Translations under genes and position numbers: made by a program
Part shown: in pieces, positions 21,991 to 32,167 of the stretch
How the letters are laid out: each line of letters begins with the position of its first letter
How positions within the stretch are numbered: position 1 is the stretch's first letter
The notes under the pieces: generated by a model
What the model was told of the DNA's origin: nothing
The model's input: the letters and a program-made list of their open reading frames with translations, nothing else
The model's database searches: none
Assembly: GCA_037043455.1 (NCBI GenBank)
Contig: JAWPHD010004483.1
Location: 62,001 to 126,000, forward strand
Direction: 5' to 3'
Length of the DNA: 64,000 nt
Origin: Cyrtodaria siliqua
Taxonomy: Eukaryota > Mollusca > Bivalvia > Adapedonta > Hiatellidae

Positions 21991-22084
21991 ACCGCTGTTC
22001 TAATGGATGCTCCCGAACATGAGTGATCTTGACCTTTATGCAAAAAGAGCCCTTTACCCGCCCAGAATTATGACCCTTAAAATA

Positions 22085-22510
22085 AGTGCTGATAGTTTTT
22101 CATAACTAGTGTTCACAAATTGAATATGGGATTTTTCAATAATTCAAGTGACCATAACTCTGGTGTTCCTGGTCTGATATAGCTGGTTGTCGAACTTTCA
22201 TTAATATCAACAATCTGACAAAATTTGGTAAAGATCAAATACAAAATGAAAGTGCTAGTGTTCACAAGGCAAAATATGTCATTTTTTAGCAAAACAAGGG
22301 CCATAACTCTGGTGTTACTAATCCAATCTGGCTCCGCTGTTTTTGAACTTGTTCAAGCTTTCATTGATATTTTAAAGACCCTGGCAAAGTTTGGTAAAAA
22401 TCAGACTGTCCTATCATGTTCACAAGGCAAAAAGTTAAAAGACGACAGAGGACGGACGGACAACTCACCATCCCATAATCTCTGCTGGCTTTCGGTCAGC
22501 AGAGCAACTT
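22085..22510 (+). repeat. 'gaccataactctggtgtt' repeat block
   Basis: Two diverged units (from ~22095 and ~22285) share 'cataactctggtgtt', 'ctttcattgatat' and 'gacaaaatttggtaaa'-type segments. They end in GACGACAGAGGACGGACGG and 'ctctgctggctttcggtcag'. The 103-codon frame across them is repeat sequence. Confidence 0.75.
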
Positions 22511-23219
22511 TTTTTTTATCAAATTCCTTTCAATAGTTCAAAAAAATGATGGGATAATCATATCTGGTTCAGAGTTATACAGCAGACGCGAATTGCATAA
22601 TATATTTATGTTCTTTATTTGTTCCATCAATAAACTTAGTTACGTGTTGGATACAAGCTATTGTCCGTGTTGGATACAAGCTATTGTCAGTATTGAATAC
22701 AAACTTCGACCAAAATGTTTCAAATGTCAAGAGATAACAAACCCTGATTATTTGCAGAAACAAGCTACAAGTAATCCCAGAAACATATTTTCTGATCAAT
22801 TTCCTAAATCCACCATCAGTTAAAAGTGGCATGTGTCATAAATAGTTCTACAGTTCACTTTTTAGGTTATTATGACAATGTTCCTTTGTGCGATATGATG
22901 ATCTTAGATTCTAGGCATCCAGCATGTTATTGAGACCTTATCACTTTGGAAAACCATGCCTTTGAAGCAGATCTGAAATAAAAATGATTATACTCAATTA
23001 ACTAAATCTTTTTATTTAAAGTATTACATGTATATGTATACAATTTATATCAGATGACCATAAAACAATTAGAAGACAGAGTACTACCACCGTCATTATT
23101 CGTCTTATCGAAATAAAATGATGTCGTCATTTGAACTGACTAAATGAATTTACTATCGGTTTTTTTTTTACAGTTTTTGTTTCTCGATAAGCCATTGATG
23201 CACCTACTGAAAACAGTGT
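22511..23219. other. AT-rich spacer
   Basis: Contains a short tandem duplication at 22642-22685 ('gttggatacaagctattgtc', two copies). No gene recognised. Confidence 0.5.
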
Positions 23220-23565
23220 AAAACGTAAAGTTTGACGAAAAAGTGGGCATAACTCTGTTAATACTTGGTAGATTTTGACGCCGAAATGATATGTACATCT
23301 TGACATCATAGGTAACCATCCTGTAAAGTTTCGAAGGAATCGGTTGAAAAGTGTAGGAGATAGACACATAAGATATTTTCACGTACAATTTAATAAAAAA
23401 GGGGACATAACTCCGGTAATACTTTATTTTGATCGATTTTGACGCCGCAACGATATGCACATCTTGACATCATAGGTAACGTGGGTAAGCAACCTGTAAA
23501 TCGGTTGAAAAGTTTGGGAGGAGATAGACGCACACTTTTCAGGACGGACTGACATGGCTAACGTA
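23220..23565 (+). repeat. 'gggcataactctg' repeat block, two tandem units
   Basis: Units at ~23235 and ~23400 share 'cataactc.g.taatact', 'gattttgacgccg', 'catcttgacatcataggtaa' and 'aatcggttgaaaagt'. The block ends with CAGGACGGACTGAC. Confidence 0.78.
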
Positions 23566-23657
23566 TATGTATCAATTCAATATTAGACAGACACACATGT
23601 GAGAATCTATCACAATGACATAGCTACAAAAAGCTATATAAAAATTAAATATATATC

Positions 23658-23804
23658 GGTCAATGGTTAATACTATTCATCCAAGCGAATGACTATTGAC
23701 CCGAAGCAGTGAACTACTGACCGAGACGCAATCTTCGAGATCAATAAGTTACTGCTCAGGGTCAACATTCATTCCCGAGGATGACTATAGTATTAACCGT
23801 TGAC
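23658..23804. repeat. Imperfect palindrome, MITE-like
   Basis: GGTCAATGGTTAATACTAT at the left pairs with ATAGTATTAACCGTTGAC at the right, and the inner arms GCGAATGACTATTGACCC / GGGTCAACATTCATTC also pair. The loop is about 50 bp. No ORF. Confidence 0.68.
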
Positions 23805-25283
23805 AGAAACAGAAGTAGATGGTTGTTTTACTATATTGAACCATAGAGAAAAAAGTAAGAAAATGTGTCAAGTAATTTATTTTGAATATGGAATTGAAAC
23901 AATGGTTTCTTTATAAACAACAATGCACATGAATTTAAACAAAATAAAACATAGCTACTAATTCTTCCTCAGTTGATAAATGACAACGTTGCGCGTCCTC
24001 CATTTTTAATTTTTATTCTGTCATTGAGCGCTTATGGTAATTAGCGTTGACGTTGGTCATAACGCGCTTGAATTATCTGGAAGATACTACTGACTCGGCA
24101 AGAAAACTATTCACCCGAAAGAGAACTATTGACTCGCAAGTCTGGTTTAAACCGGTTTGGACACGTTTTCAAGTCAGTTTCAGCCAATAAAAACTACGTA
24201 TATAAAATGATATATAATAATAATTACTACCGGTATATACCTTTTGTCGTCTATGTCAGAGGTAACTGATATTGTCACAACATCTCGTAATCCGTTTCGA
24301 AGCTGTTACCTGAAAAAGAGCTAATCAGTCAGTGCACAAATTGGTATTGACCTTGTATTCAGTAAAATTATGCTCAATTTGGTATCGACCTTGTATAAAT
24401 TTAGTAAAATTATGCTAACTGAACAATACATCATACCCATTTTTCTCAATTTAGATATGTCATCTCTTGCTCCAGAGTGTTTAAAACATCACTTATCAAT
24501 GGGTTGCATGTTGTTATATAAGTTATAACTATATTATCAAATATAATATCTGTGTCATTCTGTGATATAACATTTATTAAAAAACTATCATGTTTATGGA
24601 CATAAATCACTGATTAACAGCGACAGAAAATTAGATGTTCATCTAGATCTTGGCTAGCATTATTGCGTCTCGATCCCATTCGCAACATCTCATTCACTTC
24701 TTTGAAGCATAATTCAATGAACGCAGAAGTTTTCATGTTGGTTACGTCATTCTAGCATGACGCGCCTTAATAGATTCCGGCCAAAATAAATTTGCAAAAA
24801 TCAAAGTTATCATCAAAGTTTTACAATGTCATTTAGTCATCAATAGGTTATTTACATGTACAGGAAAGCAATGATACAACCTTTGTAAATAACAAACATG
24901 CAACGCAAAGTATACATCAACGTGTGTGGCTAACGACCATATTGTCTACCTATCAACAGTGCACTATTTTGCGTGCTATTGCCTTCCGTCTAACAAAATG
25001 CGAAGCTTTTGAACATACCAATACATCGGTATACATGCGAGGCGTGATCCAAAAGAATGACGGGATTGTCCGAGTTTTCACAATGCGGTGGGACCTTATT
25101 CGGGCGAATTTGTTAAAGATTGCCATCTTTCGTAATGTAAAGCATTAGTTCTATGAGCAGTTAAAGCCACACCATGTGCATGATAAAGATATCGCTGAAC
25201 AGCCTGTTGGCTGTTAACTCTTCCTTAGAAACGAGGCTGTCCTGGAAACCACTTCCAAGCACTTGGCTATTAGAGGCTAGCTG
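23805..25283. other. Spacer, no gene recognised
   Basis: AT-rich. Positions 24090-24150 contain CTATTGACTC / CTATTCACCC motifs related to the neighbouring palindrome. The 74-codon frame at 24924-25148 is unsupported. Confidence 0.45.
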
Positions 25284-25460
25284 CGAGAATCGTACGTAGC
25301 TCTTATGGTGTGTACCTATACCATAGAGCTACGATGCCACCCTTTATAGATTGTTTTAGGTATCAGGGCCGACCGCATCAAGAGAGGTTTCTGAAGAAAT
25401 CAAGCAATGCCTGCATAAATAACTGCTGTAGTTCGATACAATAAACCTTAAATACCATGT
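25284..25460 (+). repeat. Foldback repeat family, copy 1
   Basis: Begins GAGAATCGTACGTAGCTCTT, contains the hairpin TAGCTCTTATGG ... CCATAGAGCTA, and ends with 'ggtttctgaag', 'caatgcctgcataaataact' and 'aaaccttaaatacc'. The same ordered blocks occur at 25816-26037 (inverted) and 27091-27488 (direct, interrupted by a SINE). Confidence 0.72.
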
Positions 25461-25815
25461 ATGCATGCATAAAACTTACCAAAGAGAAGAAAACCTTGTC
25501 GATCTTAGACATTTTCATAAGACTTTCCATATATTTAGCAGACATTTCTTGAATGTTTACATATCTCGCAATGACACGTATTCAGTATTTGGAAATATTA
25601 ACCCGCCCACAGCTGACACAAATCGACAACGTTAACAGGACAGCGTCAGGTGTGCGAGTCCGGCAGTGTTAAGTTTCCAAATAGGAAACGAAACGTCAAG
25701 CGACAATGAGATGATTTTGTATGTAAACAATAAAATTGTCGGACTTTTTACACTGGTCTCCGAGCACTATCGGCGTGTCTTTCCTCTCTTTGGTAAGTCT
25801 TCTGTATGCAGTAGT

Positions 25816-26037
25816 GGTATTTAAGGTTTGTTGTATTGATTCTTGAATTACGGTGGTTGTTTATGCAGGCATTACTTGATGCCTTCAGAAACCTTGCCGG
25901 AAGAGTTTGAACGGGAGTTGGTTCGGGATCCTGAAGGAAACTTATTAGCGAAGAATCATGGCTCTATGGCAGGTACATACCAAATCATGGCTCTATGGCA
26001 GGTACATACCACAATAAAAGCCATGATTCTCACGTCT
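25816..26037 (-). repeat. Foldback repeat family, copy 2 (inverted)
   Basis: Reads in reverse: 'ggtatttaaggttt', 'gtttatgcaggcatta', 'ccttcagaaacc', then GAATCATGGCTCTATGGCAG (partly duplicated in tandem at 25955-26005) and 'gccatgattctcacgtct'. The 78-codon frame here is repeat sequence, not a gene. Confidence 0.72.
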
Positions 26038-27090
26038 AATAAGAGTCCTACTAAATATGCTTCTCCAGTATTCCAATAGGTCAGATAAATACCTCTGCAT
26101 GAAATAGCTAACATTTAAATTAAACAAAATAAAAGCTTTAAATATTCAACTTACCACTCAAAAAGTATATCGAAGTATATCGGCCTGACCAGGCAACGCC
26201 AAGAGTTCTGTCCCTTTTCATCTGAGTAGTTGCATTCCAATTTTATCAATGCGATGCGTTTGTTCGTCAATATAAACCTCAAGATATGTATTGGCGAATG
26301 TTTGACCGTCTTCAATATCAAAGAGAGTCATCATTATTTCGGAAGAATTCATTTCTAAATTACTTTTTTGTGAGTTCGTTTGCCTCATCCGGAAGTCAAA
26401 CATTTGAAAACATCGCTAGACTAAACGCTATTGGCCACTACAAAATAAAGTAATCAAACGTATGAGACGCTTGCAGAGTAAAGATAAACTACGGGTTTCT
26501 ACGATTGTATGCGCCTTTGTGATATTATTAATGATTGATTTGCTAAAAACCTAAAAATGAAAATGATTTTTCACGATTCTCTACGTACCAACGCCAAGAA
26601 AGCATATATTACGTCGTGGTAAGTCGTACCTTTAGTTGTGTCTTTTGTTTTAATTAGAATGCAAGTAGAATTTGAATATTTACTCCAGAACTCTCTCAGC
26701 ACTTACTTTCATGATATTCAAATCGTACTCAAGACAATTCGTACGAGTAGTGTTTTTTCATTGTCGAAGTTACATGTCTCTAAAGCGGATATTTAAAAGG
26801 AAAATAATAAAATCATAGACATTTCTAGTTAAAAATAACAGTTGATAGGGAAATACCATTTAACATTTAGACACTCAATAGAGATTCAATTATTGATTTA
26901 TTTCAGTTTTGGTTGTTAAGTCAAGAAAAATGACAAAGAGGTAAACAACAGTGTAAGTTTCATCCACTCCAGCGAGTAGCAATGGTGGCCCGGTTTATAG
27001 TCATCTGACTCATCTCAGTGGTTGACTGGAAAACACCACATCAAACTATTTTAAGGTGAGTTTCTTTAAACTTTAATACATGCCTATATG
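26038..27090. other. Spacer, no gene recognised
   Basis: A 61-codon minus-strand frame (26218-26403) has fairly gene-like composition but no domain and no strong splice site; I leave it uncalled. Confidence 0.4.
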
Positions 27091-27488
27091 TAGACGTGAG
27101 AATCATGGCTCTTATGGTAGTATGTCTATCTATCTATATATCTATTAATACTGTATCACCCCCTTTCGGGTATTATGTGCAGATTTCCTGGATAGAACCA
27201 GTACTAAGCAATGTGGGTAAAGTGTCTTGCTCAAGGGCACAACGAACATGGTGCGGAGGACGATCGAACCGGGGACCCTCCGATCTCATGTTCGGCATTC
27301 TACCACTTAACCACGAATGTCACACAATTGTGTACCTACCATAGAGCCATGTTTCCAATGCCTTGACAGAGAGGTAGGACCCGGCCTGTACCGACCCCGA
27401 TACACACTCATCCGGCGAGGTTTCTAAGACATCACGCAATGCCTGCATAAACAACCGCTGTATGTCAATAGGCTAAACCTTAAATACC
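27091..27488 (+). repeat. Foldback repeat family, copy 3, split by a SINE
   Basis: The left hairpin arm GAGAATCATGGCTCTTATGG (ending ~27120) and the right arm ACCTACCATAGAGCCATG (~27335-27352) are separated by a SINE. After it come 'gaggtttctaagacatcacg', 'caatgcctgcataaacaac' and 'aaaccttaaatacc', as in copy 1. Confidence 0.75.
27121..27330 (-). mobile_element. tRNA-derived SINE inserted in the hairpin of a foldback repeat
   Basis: On the minus strand a tRNA-like head runs from 27321 to ~27249, with an A box GTGGTTAAGTGGTAGAATGC, a B box GGTTCGATC (27262-27270) and a terminal CACCA. It is followed by 'gcccttgagcaagacacttt', a central motif I associate with widespread metazoan SINEs. The 3' end is an (AGAT)n-like tail at 27122-27146. 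The anticodon arm is degenerate, so it is not a functional tRNA. Confidence 0.82.
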
Positions 27489-27868
27489 TCACGTGCATGC
27501 ATTGAAGAAACTGTGAATAAAACTACACTTTTAATGGGCACATGTCATTATTATATGACCTGAACACATAGAGTTTTGATAAACGGTTTTGTAGTGTAAT
27601 TTTAGCATTATTTGGTTTGGTCTTTAATATTTTGTTTTACGGCCAAAACAGGAGCTGTTTGTTCCAGTACAGACCAGTGTTTAAAGAACCATTTACTTCT
27701 ATGACTGCGGAAACAATGACGTTGTGACTGTGGAAACAATGAAGATGTGACTTTTGAAGGAATTCAGAAGATGTGGCTTTGGAAGGAAGGAATTTGTGTC
27801 GTATGTTCGGATTCTGAATTGCACTGAGAAAGATTAATTAACATGCTTATTATTTAGACAAATTATTT
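27489..27868. other. AT-rich spacer
   Basis: Small direct repeats near 27700-27760 ('tgactgtggaaacaatga'). No gene recognised. Confidence 0.45.
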
Positions 27869-27879
27869 TTACCTCGTGA

Positions 27880-28826
27880 TTCGAACCTTAGACGCAGATG
27901 TTACAATATTTGAAATATGTTGATGCCAGGACCCATTATGACTAAGGGTTACTCCCAGATGTTTATGATGGTCAACAAAGTTAAGTTGAGTATTTTCAAA
28001 TATCAAAGACGGACGGTTTCTGTTTGCAAGTGAAAAGAACATGACTTCAGTTTTAGATGGATTACATTTTACTAGCCATTGCTTTGACCAATTCGATATT
28101 TTACGCAGGTCGTCATTAATTGTAGTTTCCATGTTATCTATGTCGGATGTAGATACAGCAACAGAGCTGTCATCAGCAAATAGCCTTGTCGTACTAAGTA
28201 ATGTATCGGCTATGTCGTTTATATAAATTAAAAACAATATTGGGCCTAGTACAGACCCTTGGGGTACGAAGGCAATTGGAGTTTTTATTTCAGGAAAAAA
28301 CAGAACCAACGAAAACTCTTTGTTTGCGATCAGTTATATAATTATTTATCCAATTAATAAGGTTGCCTGAAATGCCATGTTGTCGGAGTTTAAAAATTAA
28401 AGCTGCGTGCCAGATACGATCGAAAGCTTTGGATATATCAAAAATTACCATACATGTAAGTTTGTTTTCGTCAATCGCTTTGCATATTTGATTATAAATA
28501 TCAATTAATTGGTAAACTGTTGAGTGACCAGGTAAGAAACCAGATTGGTTTTTAAATATTAAATTATTGGTAAGTAAAAAATTAAAAATATGTTTGAATA
28601 TGACGCGTTCCATAACTTTTCCAACGCAACTTATTAAAGAGATTGGTCTATAATTTGATGGTGAATCTTTATCGCCTGATTTAAACAGTGGCATAACATT
28701 AGCTAATTTCCAGCATTGTGGATAGATGCTTTCTTGAACTGAACGGTTAAACAGAATACACAGGGGACGACATATTGTTTTTGAAGTTTCTTTAAGGACT
28801 CGATGGCTTATTTCAAGTTCGTGCAA
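27880..28826 (-). pseudogene. Non-LTR reverse transcriptase fragment, frameshifted and truncated at both ends
   Basis: On the minus strand, residues from ISHRVLKE onward give KSGDKDSPSNYRPISLIS, SGFLPGHSTVYQLID, FDISKAFDRIWHAAL and a 'TDRKQRVFVGSVFS' segment. A frame change near 28290-28310 falls at the expected join to PQGSVLGPILFLIYIND, then RLFADDSS (catalytic FADD), SKTEVMFFS and HLGVTLSHNGSWHQHI. Homology stops at 'SASKVR' near 27888. The fragment contains RT blocks only: no endonuclease and no 3' tail. It is of the CR1/Jockey type but distinct from the intact copy. Confidence 0.87.
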
Positions 28827-29534
28827 ACATACATACTATTAATTATGTCCTTAGCAGCACTTTCTTTGAAACTGCTGGGCTGTTTTGACTTCAAATTCAC
28901 AAGGTTGTTTCTGATATAGAGAAGACCATACACCAGGAACAAATGGGTCAATCGGACATTTCTAAAAATAGTCTAATCCTTACCATCTTCTTCTCCAGAC
29001 CCGCAAAACAGGTTTGAACATTCTTCTTTTTTAGTACTAAACTGTCAGTACACACGAAGTCCCTAGGGTAAAATAATAACGCGCTCCGGGGATCCAAATA
29101 GTGCAATGACACGTTGATCTATCTTTATTTTTGAAATGTTTGAAACCAGTGAACGCAGATTTGAGCCATCAGGATCCGTTACGTCTAGGTGCTGAATAGA
29201 ACATCTAACATGGCTTATGAAAATACTCAATGCTGATTGGTCATTGAGGAGTTTTTAAAAAAGCTATATAGACCGCTGACGTGACGTCCTTCACCCGCTA
29301 GAACGTCATTTTCAACGTCGAAAAACATTCAAAACAACGATTACGTTATTTTAAGGCAACGTTAAGTTCAAACAACAAATTAGGACCCGTTTATATTACA
29401 TCTATCTACAGTCCCTGAACAAACTGAACTTGAACTTGTTAGAAACACAATAAAGCTGTATACGAGAGGTGTTCAACTTATAACGTAACACTTTCATTTT
29501 GTACCTGATTAAAAAATCTTGACATTTTCCCCGA
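28827..29534. other. Spacer, no gene recognised
   Basis: No element ends or exon signals recognised. Confidence 0.45.
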
Positions 29535-30360
29535 ATATGTTCATTTTTTAATGTCAAGCTTTCGAACCTTCCAATAAGTTATGAATTCATTTAACAAAAA
29601 TCCAAACTACAGTGTAACATTTGTAACGATGAAACATTTAAATGGAACAATATAATGACCATCGAAGTCGTCTGGTGTCTTTTGAAATAGTTTAGTAAAA
29701 TCACAGATCATACAACATATCTTTTTAAATAGTAAAACTCCATTTCATTTAGTGAATATTTTCAAACCGTGAAACGCATTGAAACAGTATCAGATGAAAC
29801 CATTTAATTACGAACAAAACCGTATAGTGTCGTTTGAATTAATTCGGTATATACATAAACAAATACATGACGACCTTGAAAGTTGAATCGGTGTCCATAC
29901 ATGATATCTGGTACATCGTGACGTCAGCGAAAAAACGACCCGTACTAGATATTGGGAAGGTTTAGTGACATAATCCGATTGATCACCGTTCAAACACAAT
30001 CACTAAATTACTTGGCGTTTTGATAAATGGTTTATGTATATACCGAATTATTTCAAACGACACTAGACGGTTTCGTTCGTCATTAAATGGTTTCATTTGA
30101 TACTGTTTCAATGCGTTTCACTGTTTAAAAATATTTACTTAATGAAATGGAGTTTTACTATTTAAAAATATATGTTGTATGCTCTGTGTTTTTACTAAAT
30201 TATTTCAAAAGACACCAGACGGTTTCGATGGTCATTAGATGGTTCCAGTTGATACCCATCGAAATGTTTCATTGTTATAAAAATGTGACAGTGTGGTTTG
30301 GATTTTTGTTAAATGAGTTCATAACTTATTAGATGGTTCGAAAGCTTTCATTAAACGGTT
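29535..30360. mobile_element. Foldback/MITE-like long inverted repeat
   Basis: The left arm (about 29540-29870) is matched in reverse order by the right arm (about 30025-30355) with a ~155-bp spacer. Examples are AAGCTTTCGAACC against GGTTCGAAAGCTT, 'agttatgaattcatttaac' against 'gttaaatgagttcataact', and 'tactatttaaaaatatatgt' against its complement at 29717-29736. Many divergences are present. The arms carry a decayed ~30-bp periodicity of CATTAAATGGTTTCAT-like motifs that continues to ~30450. No ORF. Confidence 0.75.
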
Positions 30361-30872
30361 TCATCTATTATTAAACGATTCGTGTTTTCGCCAAACGGTT
30401 AAAATTTACACTTATATTGAACGGTCTGAAAAAGTACATTAAATGGTTTAATAAGACGTTAAATTAAAAGACAAAAGTGATTGAATGGGCTGTTGTTTTG
30501 TCAAATCGTGAGACAAGAGACATCTTCTTAAATAAGTTAATATGTTTTGATGGTGTTGGCCTGTGTAATGTAACAACTGTAAAATAATACAACTAAACTT
30601 AAAAAATGCAAAAGGACGATAAACTGTTCAATTACAGCACTTAAAAAAAGACCAAAATGTTAACATGATCTTAAATTATTTTGAGGAGTATATAACACCT
30701 CATACACGAAGCTTATAAACATTAAACAATTGATTGTTTAAAAAAAGAAAAATGTAATGAACGTTGCTACTGAGCTAGATCCATTTGGAACTAATGTTTT
30801 CTCTCGTAGTGTTAGGAACACGATATGACCAGTACCTTTTAAACGTCATATATATATTGAAGAGATTCATTT
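30361..30872. other. Spacer downstream of the kinase gene
   Basis: 'Ttaaacggttt'-like motifs continue to ~30450, then AT-rich DNA. It would hold the 3' UTR of the kinase gene if that extends past the stop. Confidence 0.45.
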
Positions 30873-30875
30873 TTT

Positions 30876-31883
30876 TTATTCTGCATTTTGCGTTTTCAAC
30901 ATATTTTGTAACCGAAGTTGCACGTCTGCGGCTGTTATTTGCCCTACCTCCAAATCAGAGAAGAGTTGAGAAAGCTCCTCGCCAACGGCTGGTGGGTATT
31001 GTGTTTTCTCGGGATTGAGAAACGGCAGAAATAGTATTCTGTACATCATCTTCACATTTCGTTTCGCGTTATATCCCTTGCAAAATCCCTCGTGGCAAAC
31101 AATACCTAGTGAGCAAACAGACGAGCAACGTGGCTCAAACCCGGTTATATCATCAAGATCAATTAACTTAAATCTGTTGTTGATCAAGAGAAAATGATCG
31201 GCCCTAAAATCCTTCACAAGCAACGAGCCTATGGGCGAATTTTCCATGTAATCAAGGAAGTCCGCTATCTCCGCAGCACGTTCTATCTTCTCTTTCCAAC
31301 TCATCAATGTCGTGTGGTCATGTACGCTCCCATTTCCTATTTCAAACACGCTCACGACTCCATGCTCCGTAATGTTCAAGGAATCCACAGCAGTGACATC
31401 ATGTCGTACACAGTAACCAAGCAGACGTGCAAGTCCAGGATGATTCAACTGCTCTGACAGTAATATTTCTTTCAGTAAATATCTCATCGTTTGGGTGACA
31501 ACACATTCTTTTATGCTGTGTTTCATCTTTTTAATGCATGAAGCAGACATTTTAGTATTCTTCGTTCCCAATTTTACGACGACTTTTGTTCCATTGAAGT
31601 CACCCAAAAAACCTTCTTTTCTCCATCCATGACCTAATGAATGTTCTAGTTGAATCAGCTGAATATTTAAGCAATTGATCACGTGATATGGCTTCTCTAT
31701 AACATCCGGTTTTAAACGCTCAAAAACATGTGTATTTGCAAGCAAGGCTGTATCACTATATCCCGATTGAAATACGGATTTTGTGAAGAAACTGCTCCTC
31801 ATCCAACACAACAGAAGAACTCCAATTAAAACAGGAATCAAGCGACGTTGGTACATGAAACGGTTCGTGGCTAGGTAAAGCAT
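30876..31883 (-). CDS. PKDCC/VLK-like secretory-pathway protein kinase, single coding exon
   Basis: The 335-residue product resembles PKDCC (vertebrate lonesome kinase), a Golgi/secreted tyrosine kinase of the FAM20/FAM69-related group. A basic N-terminus and hydrophobic segment (RRLIPVLIGVLLLCW, residues 13-27) suggest a type II signal anchor. Kinase features: VVVKL with the beta-3 lysine K104, LLKEILLSEQLNHPGL (E139 as candidate alpha-C acid), VKDFRADHFLL around D225 as catalytic-loop equivalent, and LIDLDD at D242 in place of DFG. Cysteines 253, 257, 263 and 268 and GFCKGYNAKRN match the family's cysteine loop. It is shorter than vertebrate PKDCC (about 490 residues) and ends without the C-terminal cysteine-rich region. 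Start chosen at the first ATG (31883), nine bases after a TTGTTTGTTTCAG acceptor, implying a 5' UTR intron. AATAAA overlaps the stop codon. An intronless paralogue or retrocopy is possible; activity is untested. Confidence 0.85.
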   Translation of the reverse strand: MLYLATNRFMYQRRLIPVLIGVLLLCWMRSSFFTKSVFQSGYSDTALLANTHVFERLKPDVIEKPYHVINCLNIQLIQLEHSLGHGWRKEGFLGDFNGTKVVVKLGTKNTKMSASCIKKMKHSIKECVVTQTMRYLLKEILLSEQLNHPGLARLLGYCVRHDVTAVDSLNITEHGVVSVFEIGNGSVHDHTTLMSWKEKIERAAEIADFLDYMENSPIGSLLVKDFRADHFLLINNRFKLIDLDDITGFEPRCSSVCSLGIVCHEGFCKGYNAKRNVKMMYRILFLPFLNPEKTQYPPAVGEELSQLFSDLEVGQITAADVQLRLQNMLKTQNAE

Positions 31884-32167
31884 TGTCGTCTGAAACAAAC
31901 AAGATAATATAATAATCTGGAAGCGTGCACTCGACTGGATATGCCATATCAGCAGGATCTCAAGGAGTGGGATAGGCGGCTTGAGTGTAGTGAGGAATCA
32001 AGCTCCGTTTATACAAGAAAAGGTTCTTGGCTGGGGAAAGTATTGTCTTCTGAAACAAACAAGGTATATAATATGACTTGCAGTACAGTCACCTGGAAGC
32101 GTGCACCACCTGGAATGGATATGTCATATCAGCAGGATCTCGTGGAGTGGGTGGCTTGAGTCTAGTG
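31833..32167 (-). repeat. Tandem duplication over the kinase start exon
   Basis: Copy A (31833-31992) holds codons 1-17, the ATG and the splice acceptor. Copy B (31993-32167) repeats it in the same orientation. Shared landmarks are 'aggaatcaag', 'tctgaaacaaacaag', 'ctggaagcgtgca' and 'catatcagcaggatct'. In copy B the acceptor TGTTTGTTTCAG is intact, but the ATG is ATA and a stop follows within 12 codons. The 60-72 codon plus-strand frames over it are incidental. Confidence 0.9.

Noticed and set aside
25843..26079. 78-codon plus-strand frame
   Set aside because: It lies in a three-copy foldback repeat; the other copies do not keep the frame.
26218..26403. 61-codon minus-strand frame
   Set aside because: Composition is gene-like but there is no domain, splice signal or neighbouring exon to support it.
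27249..27321. Functional tRNA gene
   Set aside because: The anticodon arm is degenerate, and the sequence continues into a SINE body with an (AGAT)n tail.
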